Shown: in pieces, positions 45,378-54,042 of the stretch
Layout: every line of letters begins with the position of its first letter
Position numbering within the stretch: the stretch's first letter is position 1
From: Streptomyces sp. Tu 3180
Lineage (GTDB): Bacteria > Actinomycetota > Actinomycetes > Streptomycetales > Streptomycetaceae
Assembly: GCF_009852415.1 (NCBI RefSeq)
Contig: NZ_WOXS01000002.1
Location: 6,922,001 to 6,986,000, forward strand
Length of the DNA stretch: 64,000 bases
Direction of reading: 5' to 3'
Position numbers and translations under genes: made by a program
Notes under the pieces: model-generated
What the model saw: only the letters and a program-made list of their open reading frames with translations
The model's database searches: none
What the model was told of the DNA's origin: nothing

Positions 45378-48300
45378 GTGCACAGAAGCAGACTCAGAAG
45401 CACCACCACCGCGAGGCGTCCCGGACTCCGCACCACCCTCGCCCTGTTCACCGGCCTGATGCTGGCCGTGGGCACCCCGGCGACCGTCGCCGGCGCCCAC
45501 CCCGGCCACCCGGAACACGACGGACCGGCGGCCGCCGAGGGGCAGTTCCAGCAGGTGCCGCTCGCCAAGGGCGAACCGGAGACGGGCGAGCCGATGTCGC
45601 TCGCCGTGCTCCCGGACCGCAGCGTCCTGCACACCTCGCGCGACGGCACGCTGCGCCTCACCGACCAGGGCGGCGTCACCAAGGTCGCCGGCAAGCTCGA
45701 CGTCTACAGCCATGACGAGGAGGGCCTGCAGGGCGTCGGCGTCGACCCGGACTTCGAGAACAACCGGGCGATCTACCTCTACTACGCCCCGCCGCTCGAC
45801 ACCCCCGCGGGCGACGCCCCGGAGACCGGCACCGCCGAGGACTTCGCGAAGTTCGACGGCGTCAACCGCCTCTCCCGCTTCGTCCTCAACCCCAACGGCA
45901 CGCTGGACCTGGCCAGCGAGAAGAAGGTCCTGGACGTCGCGGCCTCCCGCGGCACCTGCTGCCACGTCGGCGGCGACATCGACTTCGACGCCGAGGGCAA
46001 CCTCTACCTCTCCACCGGCGACGACACCAACCCCTTCGCCTCCGACGGCTTCACGCCGATCGACGAGCGGCCGAACCGCAACCCGGCCTTCGACGCCCGC
46101 CGCAGCTCCGGCAACACCAACGACCTGCGCGGCAAGATCCTGCGCATCAAGGTCGCCGAGGACGGCTCGTACACGATCCCGGAGGGCAACCTCTTCGCCC
46201 CGGGCACCGAGAAGACCCGCCCCGAGATCTACGCCATGGGCTTCCGCAACCCCTTCCGGATGAGCGTCGACGACAAGACCGGCGTCGTCTACGTCGGCGA
46301 CTACGGCCCCGACGCCGGCGCCGCCGACCCGGACCGGGGCCCGGCGGGACAGGTCGAGTTCGCCAAGGTCACCGAGGCCGCCAACTTCGGCTGGCCGTTC
46401 TGCACCGGCGACAACGACGCCTACGTCGACTACGACTTCGCCTCCGGTGCCTCCGGCGGGAAGTTCGACTGCGACGCCCCGAAGAACACCTCGCCGCACA
46501 ACACCGGCCTCGTCGACCTGCCGCCCGCCCAGCCCGCCTGGATCCCGTACGACGGCGGTTCCGTGCCCGAGTTCGGCAGCGGCTCCGAGTCCCCGATGGC
46601 CGGCCCGGTCTACCGCTACGACCCCGAGCTCGAGTCCTCGGTGAAGTTCCCCGAGGCGTACGACGGCGACTTCTTCGCGGGCGAGTTCGGCCGCCGCTGG
46701 ATCAAGCGGATCGAGCAGGCCGAGGACGGCACGGTCGCGAAGATCAACGACTTCCCGTGGACCGGCACCCAGATCATGGACATGGAGTTCGGGCCCGACG
46801 GCGCGCTCTACGTCCTGGACTACGGCGTCTCCTGGTTCCAGGGCGACGAGAACTCCGCGCTGTACCGGATCGAGAACGCGGAGGACGGCTTCTCCCCGAT
46901 CGCCGAGGTGAGCGCCGACAGGACCTCCGGCGCGGCCGGCCTGAAGGTCAGGTTCACGGCCACGGCCAAGGACGCCGACTCCCCGGACCTCACCTACAGC
47001 TGGGACTTCGGCGACGGCACCAAGGGCGAGGGACTCACCCCCACCCACCGGTACAAGAAGGCCGGCACCTACACCGCGACCTTCACCGCGAAGGACCCCG
47101 AGGGCAACACCGGCAACGCCAGCACCCGGATCGTGGTCGGCAACACCGAGCCCAGGGTGAAGATCGAGGTCCCGGGCAACGGCAGCCTGGCCGCCTTCGG
47201 CGAGCCCGTCCCGTTCAAGGTGACCGTCACCGACCCCGAGGAGACCGTCGACTGCTCCAAGGTCAAGGTCGTCTACAGCCTCGGCCACGACTCCCACGCC
47301 CACGAGCTGACCAGCGAGACGGGCTGTGAGGGCACCCTCGAGCCGCCCGCCGGGGACGGCGGCCACGACCCCAACGCCAACATCTACGGCGTCGTCGGAG
47401 CGAGCTACACCGACGGCGGGGCGAACGGCCAGGAGGCCCTGACCGGCACCGCCCGCACCGTGCTCCAGCCGCTGCACCGCCAGGCCGAGCACTTCACCGC
47501 CCAGTCGGGCGTGCGGACCTACGACAAGTCCGCCGCCCACGGCGGCAAGACCGTCGGCGACATCGACGACGGCGACTGGATCTCCTTCGGCCCCTACCGG
47601 TTCGCCGGGCAGAAGAAGATGACCGTGCGGGCCTCCTCCGGCGGCGCGGGCGGCTTCGTCGAGCTGCGCACCGGCTCGCCCGACGGTCCGCTGCACGGCT
47701 CGGCGTACATCCCGCCGACCGGCGGCTGGGAGACGTTCCAGGACGTCGACGTGCCGCTGCGGTCGCTGCCGAAGCGCACCACGGAGATCTACCTGGTCTT
47801 CCGGGGCGGCGACGGCGCGCTCTACGACGTGGACGACTTCGAGTTCTCCACCGAGCCGTTCAAGGCCGGCAAGAAGGTCCTGGTCTTCTCCAGGACGGCG
47901 GGCTTCCGGCACGACTCCATCCCGGAGGGCGTCGCCGCGCTGAAGGAGCTGGGCGCCCCGGCCGGCATCTCGGTCACGGCGACCGAGGAGGCGAGGCAGT
48001 TCACCACGGCCAACCTCGCCAAGTACGACGCGGTGGTCTTCCTGTCCACCACCGGTGACGTCCTCGACGCCGACCAGCAGAAGGCGTTCGAGGACTACGT
48101 CGAGAACGGCGGCGGCTACATGGGCATCCACGCCGCCGCCGACACCGAGTACGACTGGGAGTTCTACGGCGGCCTCGTCGGCGCCTACTTCGACTCGCAC
48201 CCGGCCATCCAGAAGGCCACCGTGCGCGTCCACGACCACGACCACCCGTCCACCGCGCACCTGGACGACGCCTGGGAGCGCACCGACGAGTGGTACAACT

Positions 48301-49091
48301 ACCGCACCAACCCGCGTGAGCAGGCCAAGGTCCTCGCCACCCTCGACGAGACCACCTACCAGGGCGGCACCATGAAGGGCGACCACCCGATCGCCTGGTG
48401 CCAGAGCTACGGCGGCGGCCGCTCCTTCTACACCGGCGGCGGTCACACCAAGGAGTCCTACGCGGAGGAGGCCTTCCGCGCCCACCTGCTCGGCGGTCTG
48501 CAGTACGCCACCGGCCAGGTCAAGGCGGACTGCAAGCCGGCCAAGGGCCACCGGGACATCTTCAACGGCCGGACCCTGGATGGCTGGAAGCAGGCCGGCC
48601 CCGGCAAGTTCGTCGTCAGGGACGGCGTGATGGAGTCCGAGGGCGGCATGGGCCTGCTGTGGTACCAGGCCAAGGAACTGACGTCGTACTCGCTCAAGCT
48701 CGACTGGAAGATGCAGGGCGACGACAACTCCGGTGTCTTCGTGGGCTTCCCCGCCTCCGACGACCCCTGGTCCGCGGTGAACAAGGGCTACGAGATCCAG
48801 ATCGACGCCACGGACGCGCCCGACCGCACCACGGGCTCCGTCTACTCGTTCCAGTCGGCGAACACCAAGGCCCGTGACCAGGTCCTGCGGCCGCCCGGCC
48901 AGTGGAACTCCTACGAGATCAAGGTCCAGGGCGAACGCCTCCAGGTGTTCCTCAACGGAGTCAAGATCAACGACTTCACCAACCAGGACCCCGAGCGGAG
49001 CCTGACCGACGGCTACATCGGCCTGCAGAACCACGGCGCCGACGACCAGGTCTCCTTCCGCAACATCCAGCTGAAGGAACTGCCCTCCTAG
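45378..49091 (+). CDS. Secreted multidomain protein: sorbosone-dehydrogenase-like, PKD, CBM6, ThuA, DUF1080
   Basis: A 1237-residue secreted protein. After the signal peptide (RTTLALFTGLMLAVGTPATVAGA) come: a PQQ-type sugar/sorbosone dehydrogenase-like propeller (about 55-500; GLQGVGVDPDFENNRAIYLYY, GGDIDFDAEGNLYLSTGDDTNPF, RPEIYAMGFRNPFRM), a PKD domain (about 505-590; YSWDFGDGTKGEGLTPTHRYKKAGTY), a CBM6-like module (about 695-830; QAEHFTAQSGV, VGDIDDGDWISFGPY), a ThuA domain (about 832-1045; SRTAGFRHDSIPEGVAAL, GGGYMGIHAAADTEYDWEFYGGLVGAYFDSHP, GGGHTKESY), and a C-terminal DUF1080 (about 1055-1237; FNGRTLDGWKQAG). ThuA and DUF1080 are linked to keto-glycoside breakdown. GTG 45378 follows GGAGGGA. 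Same operator as the ROK operon. Confidence 0.93.
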   Translation: MHRSRLRSTTTARRPGLRTTLALFTGLMLAVGTPATVAGAHPGHPEHDGPAAAEGQFQQVPLAKGEPETGEPMSLAVLPDRSVLHTSRDGTLRLTDQGGVTKVAGKLDVYSHDEEGLQGVGVDPDFENNRAIYLYYAPPLDTPAGDAPETGTAEDFAKFDGVNRLSRFVLNPNGTLDLASEKKVLDVAASRGTCCHVGGDIDFDAEGNLYLSTGDDTNPFASDGFTPIDERPNRNPAFDARRSSGNTNDLRGKILRIKVAEDGSYTIPEGNLFAPGTEKTRPEIYAMGFRNPFRMSVDDKTGVVYVGDYGPDAGAADPDRGPAGQVEFAKVTEAANFGWPFCTGDNDAYVDYDFASGASGGKFDCDAPKNTSPHNTGLVDLPPAQPAWIPYDGGSVPEFGSGSESPMAGPVYRYDPELESSVKFPEAYDGDFFAGEFGRRWIKRIEQAEDGTVAKINDFPWTGTQIMDMEFGPDGALYVLDYGVSWFQGDENSALYRIENAEDGFSPIAEVSADRTSGAAGLKVRFTATAKDADSPDLTYSWDFGDGTKGEGLTPTHRYKKAGTYTATFTAKDPEGNTGNASTRIVVGNTEPRVKIEVPGNGSLAAFGEPVPFKVTVTDPEETVDCSKVKVVYSLGHDSHAHELTSETGCEGTLEPPAGDGGHDPNANIYGVVGASYTDGGANGQEALTGTARTVLQPLHRQAEHFTAQSGVRTYDKSAAHGGKTVGDIDDGDWISFGPYRFAGQKKMTVRASSGGAGGFVELRTGSPDGPLHGSAYIPPTGGWETFQDVDVPLRSLPKRTTEIYLVFRGGDGALYDVDDFEFSTEPFKAGKKVLVFSRTAGFRHDSIPEGVAALKELGAPAGISVTATEEARQFTTANLAKYDAVVFLSTTGDVLDADQQKAFEDYVENGGGYMGIHAAADTEYDWEFYGGLVGAYFDSHPAIQKATVRVHDHDHPSTAHLDDAWERTDEWYNYRTNPREQAKVLATLDETTYQGGTMKGDHPIAWCQSYGGGRSFYTGGGHTKESYAEEAFRAHLLGGLQYATGQVKADCKPAKGHRDIFNGRTLDGWKQAGPGKFVVRDGVMESEGGMGLLWYQAKELTSYSLKLDWKMQGDDNSGVFVGFPASDDPWSAVNKGYEIQIDATDAPDRTTGSVYSFQSANTKARDQVLRPPGQWNSYEIKVQGERLQVFLNGVKINDFTNQDPERSLTDGYIGLQNHGADDQVSFRNIQLKELPS

Positions 49092-49106
49092 GGGCGACCA
49101 GAACGG

Positions 49107-49140
49107 CGGCGGGCGGAGGACGCCGGACCTCCGCCCGCCG
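49107..49140. terminator. Hairpin terminator after the multidomain protein gene
   Basis: Perfect 13-bp arms CGGCGGGCGGAGG and its complement with an 8-nt loop, 16 bp after the stop codon. It separates the sugar regulon from the Ebo-like cluster. Confidence 0.7.
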
Positions 49141-49214
49141 TCTCCCCGGGCCCCGCGCCCGGCACCCCGCTTCCGGCGCTCGCACCCGGTTCGCGTACGA
49201 CAAGGAGGCTGCCC

Positions 49215-50389
49215 ATGTCCGCCGAACCGTCCCTCCCCACCCCCTCCTCGGCCCCGCGCTTCGGCGTCTGGCTCATCGGGGCGCGCGGATCCGTGGCCAC
49301 GACCGCGATCGCGGGCTGCGCCGCCGTCACCGCCGGGCTCCGTCCGCCGACCGGCATGGTCACCGAGACCCCGCCCTTCACCTCGTGCGGCCTGCCGGCG
49401 CTGTCGTCCCTCGTCTTCGGGGCCACGACACCGTCGACTGCCCGCTGCCCAAACGCGCCGAGCACCTCGCCGCCGACGGCGTCCTGCCGCACGGCCTGCC
49501 GTCCGCCGTGCACGCCGAACTCGTCGCCGCCGACCGGGAGATCCGGCCCGGCGGCCCGCTGCCCGGTGACGCGGACGGCGGCCCCGCCCGCACCGACGAG
49601 GACTGGATCGACGTGTTCGCCACCGACATCCGCGACTTCGTGCGCCGCCGGGGACTCGCGGGCGCCGTCGTGGTGAACGTCGCCTCCACCGAACCCGCTC
49701 CCACCGACGGCGCACTGCCGCCCAGCTCCCTCTACGCGGCGGCCGCCCTGCGCGCCGGCTGCCCCTACGTCAACTTCACCCCCTCCACCGGCCTGCACCA
49801 CCCGGCGCTGGCCGGCGAGGCCGCGACGGCCTCCGTCCCCCACGCGGGCCGCGACGGCAAGACCGGACAGACCCTGCTGCGCTCCGTGCTCGGCCCGATG
49901 TTCCTGCAGCGCGCCCTCGCCGTGCGCGCCTGGTCCGGCACCAACCTCCTGGGCGGAGGCGACGGCGCCGCCCTCGCCGACCCCGCGGCCGCCGCCGCCA
50001 AGAACGCCGGGAAGGAACGCGTCCTCGCCGACACCCTCGGTGCCGTACCCCAGGGCGAGGTCCACATCGACGACGTGCCCGCGCTCGGCGACTGGAAGAC
50101 CGCCTGGGACCACATCGCCTTCGAGGGCTTCCTCGGCTCCCGCATGATCCTGCAGACCATCTGGCAGGGCTGCGACTCGGCGCTGGCCGCGCCGCTCGTC
50201 CTCGACCTGGCCCGGCTGGTCGCCCGCGCCCAGGAGCGGGGCCTGTCCGGTCCGCTGGGCGAGCTGGGCTTCTACTTCAAGGACCCGGTCGGGGACGGCC
50301 CGTCGTCACTGGCCGAGCAGTACGCGGAGCTGAAACGCTTCGCCGAGCGGCTGCGGGACGACGCCGACGGTCACGGGGCGCAGCGGTGA
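49215..50389 (+). pseudogene. Inositol-3-phosphate synthase-like protein, interrupted by a 1-nt frameshift
   Basis: First gene of the Ebo-like cluster. From ATG 49215 (ribosome site AAGGAGG) the frame gives FGVWLIGARGSVATTAIAGCAAVTAGL and then leaves the family at SLVFG. The continuation GHDTVDCPLPKRAEHLAADGVLPHG is in another frame and runs to 50389. Adding one base to the G run at 49419-49422 restores a 391-residue protein with the family blocks VVNVASTEP, PPSSLYAAAALRAGCPYVNFTPS, GKTGQTLLRSVLGPMFLQRALAVRAWSGTNLLGGGDG and DWKTAWDHIAFEGFLG. Such proteins cyclise glucose 6-phosphate to inositol phosphate, or a related sugar phosphate. The downstream genes remain intact and coupled (GTGA), which favours a recent lesion or a base-calling error. 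Confidence 0.8.
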
Positions 50390-51453
50390 GCCGCCCGGCC
50401 GCCACGGCGCAGGACACGACGGCGCCGGCCGGGGCGACGGCGCCGGCCGGCCCGGCCCCCGAGGACGCCGCCCCGGCCCCCGGCGGCGTCGCACCCCGTC
50501 CCCGCCCCGGTCGCGCGGGCGCCTGGGCCGAGCTGCTGCGCCTGCCCGCACTGTTCACCGTCCCCGGTGACGCCCTGGCCGGCGCGGCGGCGGCCGGCGC
50601 GCGCCCCGGGCCCCGCACCCTGCTCGCCATCGGGTCCTCGCTGTGCCTGTACGAGGCCGGCATGGCCCTGAACGACTGGGCGGACCGCGCCGAGGACGCC
50701 GTGGAGCGCCCGCACCGCCCGCTTCCGTCCGGCCGCATCCGACCGGCCGCCGCCCTCACCGCGGCCTGCGGCCTCACCGGCGCCGGTCTGGTGCTCGCCG
50801 CCGGCGCGGGACGACCCGCCCTGGCGGTGGCCGCCCCCCTGGCGGCGACCGTCTGGGCCTACGACCTGAGGCTGAAGCACACGTTCGCCGGTCCCGCGGC
50901 CATGGCGGCCGCCCGCGGCCTCGACCTGCTCCTGGGCGCGGCGGCCACCGGCGGCGGCACCCGCGCCGCGCTGCCCTCCGCCGCGCTGCTGGGCACCCAC
51001 ACCCTCGCGGTCACGGCCGTGTCCCGCCGGGAGACCGGCGGCGGTTCGGCCCTGGTCCCGCTGGCGGCCCTGGTGACGACGGGGGCACTCACCCGGCTGG
51101 TCACCCACCGCCGCACCCGACTCCCGGCAGGCCGGCGGGCAGCAGCCGCCCCCGGCCTGCCGGGTCCCGGCCCGGCGGAACCCCCGCACCGGGCCACCGG
51201 CGCCCTCGCCACCGCCCTGGGCGCCGCCTACGCCGCCACGGCCGCCCGCCCCTACTTCCACGCCGCGCTCAACCCCTCGCCCCCGCTCACCCAGCGGGCC
51301 GTCGGCGGCGGCATCCGGGCCACGATCCCGCTCCAGGCCGCGCTCGCCGCCCGTTCCGGGGCGGCCGCCACGTCCCTGCTGGTCGCCGCCCTGGCCCCGG
51401 TCGGCCGGATGGTCGCGAGGAGGGCCGGCATGAGGAAGGTGAGCATCACGTGA
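50386..51453 (+). CDS. UbiA-type prenyltransferase family protein (EboC-like)
   Basis: A 355-residue membrane protein of the UbiA superfamily. The first Asp-rich motif is seen in ALNDWADRAEDAVERPHRPLPSGRI and the second region in WAYDLRLKHTFAGP; about eight hydrophobic helices follow the Pro/Ala-rich N-terminal 45 residues. It matches the branch found in actinobacterial Ebo-like clusters, which NCBI, as I recall, names after SCO3242. The prenyl donor and acceptor are unknown. GTG 50386 overlaps the upstream stop (GTGA) and its own stop overlaps the next GTG. Confidence 0.87.
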   Translation: MSRPAATAQDTTAPAGATAPAGPAPEDAAPAPGGVAPRPRPGRAGAWAELLRLPALFTVPGDALAGAAAAGARPGPRTLLAIGSSLCLYEAGMALNDWADRAEDAVERPHRPLPSGRIRPAAALTAACGLTGAGLVLAAGAGRPALAVAAPLAATVWAYDLRLKHTFAGPAAMAAARGLDLLLGAAATGGGTRAALPSAALLGTHTLAVTAVSRRETGGGSALVPLAALVTTGALTRLVTHRRTRLPAGRRAAAAPGLPGPGPAEPPHRATGALATALGAAYAATAARPYFHAALNPSPPLTQRAVGGGIRATIPLQAALAARSGAAATSLLVAALAPVGRMVARRAGMRKVSIT

Positions 51454-52448
51454 ACCGGAACCCGAATCGAGAGCCCGACGGGGCCACGGCCGCGGACGCG
51501 GGCCCGCAGCCGGACCCGGACGGCGCCTTCCCGCCCCCTTTCCGCTTCGGTTACGGCACCAACGGGCTGACCGACCTGCGCCTGGACGACGCGCTCGCCC
51601 TGCTCGCCGACCTCGGCTACGACGGCGTCGGCCTGACCCTCGACCACATGCACCTCGACCCGCTCGCCCCCGGCCTGGCCGCCCGCAGCGCCCGGGTCGC
51701 GCGCCGGCTGGAGGCGCTCGGCCTGGGCGTCACCGTGGAGACCGGGGCCCGCTACGTGCTCGACCCGCGCCGCAAGCACGGCCCGTCCCTGCTGGACCCC
51801 GACCCCGACGACCGCGCCCGCCGCGTCGACCTGCTCGTCCGGGCCGTCCGCGTCGCCGCCGACCTCGGCGCGCACGCCGTGCACTGCTTCAGCGGCGTCC
51901 CGCCGGCCGGCACCGACGCGGACACCGCCTGGAAGCGCCTCGCCGAGACCCTCACCCCCGTCCTGGACGCCGCCGCCACCGCCGGCGTCCCGCTCGCGGT
52001 CGAACCCGAACCCGGCCACCTGCTCGCCACCCTCGCCGACTTCCACCACCTGCGCCGCACGCTCGGCGACCCCGAGCCCCTCGGCCTCACCCTGGACATC
52101 GGCCACTGCCAGTGCCTCGAACCGGACCCGCCCGCCGACTGCGTGCGCCAGGCCGCCCCCTGGCTGCGCCACGTGCAGATCGAGGACATGCGCCGCGGCG
52201 TCCACGAACACCTCCCCTTCGGCGACGGCGAGATCGACTTCCCGCCCGTCCTCGCGGCCCTGGCCGCCACCGGCTACCGGGGCCTGACCGTGGTCGAACT
52301 GCCCCGCCACTCCCACGCCGGCCCCCACTTCGCCGCCCACTCCCTCCCGTTCCTCCGCCGAGCCGCCCGGTCCGCGGCGACCGCCACCCCCTCCGTCCCC
52401 CCGCACGGCGATCCCTCCGCCACCCCCGAAGGGAGCAGCACCCCGTGA
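51450..52448 (+). CDS. TIM-barrel sugar phosphate isomerase/epimerase (cluster member)
   Basis: A 332-residue xylose-isomerase-like TIM barrel with an unstructured 30-residue N-terminus. Visible pieces are FGYGTNGLTDLRLDDALALLADLGYDGVGLTLD, VPLAVEPEPGHLLATLADF (Glu), LGLTLDIGHCQCLE (Asp, His), HVQIEDMRRGVHEHLPFGDGEIDFPPVLAAL and GLTVVELPRHSHAGP (Glu). Function within the Ebo-like pathway is not known; an isomerase or epimerase of the inositol- or sugar-derived substrate is plausible. Coupled to both neighbours by GTGA overlaps. Confidence 0.88.
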   Translation: MNRNPNREPDGATAADAGPQPDPDGAFPPPFRFGYGTNGLTDLRLDDALALLADLGYDGVGLTLDHMHLDPLAPGLAARSARVARRLEALGLGVTVETGARYVLDPRRKHGPSLLDPDPDDRARRVDLLVRAVRVAADLGAHAVHCFSGVPPAGTDADTAWKRLAETLTPVLDAAATAGVPLAVEPEPGHLLATLADFHHLRRTLGDPEPLGLTLDIGHCQCLEPDPPADCVRQAAPWLRHVQIEDMRRGVHEHLPFGDGEIDFPPVLAALAATGYRGLTVVELPRHSHAGPHFAAHSLPFLRRAARSAATATPSVPPHGDPSATPEGSSTP

Positions 52449-53182
52449 ACCGCCCCCATGCCGCCCCGGCCACCCCGGAGACAGGCACCACCGGCAGCCG
52501 GGCGACCCCCGGTGAAGACACCGCCCCCGCCCTCGCCCCGCCCGCCCAGCTGCACCGCCACCTCGCCGAACGCCTGGGCGGAGCCGCCCGTGCCTGGCTC
52601 GACCAGGCCCTCGACGAGGCCGCCGCCCACCCCGGCGCCCACGGGCCCATCTCCGTCTGGGAGCTGCGCCTCGCCGAGGCCGGCCGCCGCTGCGGTCCCG
52701 CCCACGCCGACGCCGCCCGCGTCCTCATCCTGCACGCGGCCCACGCCGACGCCGACGCCCTGACCCGGGTCTACCACCAGGGCACCGCCGACGAACGCCG
52801 CGCGGTCCTGCACGCCCTGCCGCACCTCGTGCCCGGCCCCGACGCCCTCCCGCTCGTCGAGGACGCCCTGCGCACCAACGACACCCGTCTGCTCGCCGCC
52901 GCCGTCGGCCCGTACGCCGCCCGGCACCTGGACGCCCACGCCTGGCGGCACGCGGTGCTCAAGTGCCTGTTCACCGGCGTCGGCCTCGACCACGTGGCGG
53001 ACCTGGACCGGCGGGCCCGGGGCGACGGCGAGCTCGCCCGCATGCTCGGCGACTACGCCGAGGAGCGCACCGCCGCCGGCCGCGCCGTCCCGGAGGACCT
53101 GTACCGCGTCCTGGCCCTGACCGGGTCCGCCACCGCGAACCCGCCGCACGGCACGGACCACCCCCACGGCAAGGAGTCCTGA
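52445..53182 (+). CDS. eboA: EboA domain protein
   Basis: A 245-residue, Ala-rich all-helical protein without membrane segments. From residue 35 on it resembles the EboA family: LHRHLAERLGGAARAWLDQALDEAA, DEAAAHPGAHGPISVWELRLAEAGRRCG, then HEAT-like helices including YHQGTADERRAVLHALPHLVPGPDALPLVEDALRTND and HAVLKCLFTGVGLDHVADLDRRARGDGELARMLGDYAEERTAAGRAVP. EboA belongs to the Ebo set implicated in delivering precursors to the periplasm in cyanobacteria; its biochemical role is unknown. GTG 52445 overlaps the upstream stop, and its own stop overlaps the next start (TGATG). Confidence 0.82.
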   Translation: MNRPHAAPATPETGTTGSRATPGEDTAPALAPPAQLHRHLAERLGGAARAWLDQALDEAAAHPGAHGPISVWELRLAEAGRRCGPAHADAARVLILHAAHADADALTRVYHQGTADERRAVLHALPHLVPGPDALPLVEDALRTNDTRLLAAAVGPYAARHLDAHAWRHAVLKCLFTGVGLDHVADLDRRARGDGELARMLGDYAEERTAAGRAVPEDLYRVLALTGSATANPPHGTDHPHGKES

Positions 53183-54030
53183 TGCGCATCTTCGACCCGC
53201 ACATCCACATGACGTCGCGGACCACCGACGACTACGAGGCGATGCACGCCGCGGGGGTGCGGGCGGTGGTGGAGCCCTCCTTCTGGCTCGGCCAGCCCCG
53301 CACCTCGGTGGCCTCCTTCCTGGACTACTTCGACGCCCTGCTGGGCTGGGAGCCCTTCCGCGCCGCCCAGTACGGCATCGCCCACCACTGCACGCTCGCC
53401 CTCAACCCCAAGGAGGCCAACGACCCGCGCTGCACGCCGGTCCTGGAGGAGCTGCCCCGCTACCTGGTCAAGGACGGCGTGGTGGCGGTCGGGGAGATCG
53501 GCTACGACTCCATGACCCCGGCCGAGGACGCCGCGCTGGCCGCCCAGCTGCAGCTCGCCGCCGACCACGGCCTGCCCGCGCTGGTGCACACCCCGCACCG
53601 CGACAAGCTGGCCGGGCTGCGCCGCACCCTGGACGTGGTGCGCGAGTCGGACCTGCCGGTGGAGCACGTGCTGCTGGACCACCTCAACGAGACGACCGTC
53701 GCCGCGGCCCGGGACAGCGGCTGCTGGCTGGGCTTCTCCGTCTACCCCGACACCAAGATGGACGAGGCGCGCATGGTGGCGGTGCTCCAGGAGTTCGGCC
53801 CGCAGCGGGTGCTGGTCAACTCGGCCGCCGACTGGGGCAGGAGCGACCCGCTGAAGACCCGCAAGGTCGCCGACGCCATGCTCGCCGCCGGCCTCGGCGA
53901 GGACACGGTGGACCTCGTGCTGTGGCGCAACCCGGTCGCCTTCTACTCCCTCAGCGGCCGCCTCGACCTCGACGTCCCGCAACCGCAGGACCTGCACGAG
54001 GGCAACTCCATCCTGCGCGGCGGGGAATGA
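53182..54030 (+). CDS. TatD-like metal-dependent hydrolase (EboB-like)
   Basis: A 282-residue TIM-barrel hydrolase of the TatD/amidohydrolase group. Metal ligands are suggested by the HxH-type start FDPHIHMTSRTTDD, Glu in VVAVGEIGYDSM, His in LPALVHTPHRDK, His/Asp in HVLLDHLNE, and the late Asp in VNSAADWGRSDPL. It corresponds to EboB of Ebo clusters. Substrate unknown. ATG 53182 has AAGGAG 6 nt upstream. Confidence 0.87.
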   Translation: MRIFDPHIHMTSRTTDDYEAMHAAGVRAVVEPSFWLGQPRTSVASFLDYFDALLGWEPFRAAQYGIAHHCTLALNPKEANDPRCTPVLEELPRYLVKDGVVAVGEIGYDSMTPAEDAALAAQLQLAADHGLPALVHTPHRDKLAGLRRTLDVVRESDLPVEHVLLDHLNETTVAAARDSGCWLGFSVYPDTKMDEARMVAVLQEFGPQRVLVNSAADWGRSDPLKTRKVADAMLAAGLGEDTVDLVLWRNPVAFYSLSGRLDLDVPQPQDLHEGNSILRGGE

Positions 54031-54042
54031 GGGGAGCAGCGG

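Noticed and set aside
45105..49715. Very long open frame antisense to the multidomain secreted protein gene
   Set aside because: It is the mirror of a strongly biased coding frame (third-position G/C). Its translation is repetitive in Val, Gly, Arg and Glu and matches no family, while the sense strand shows five recognisable domains.
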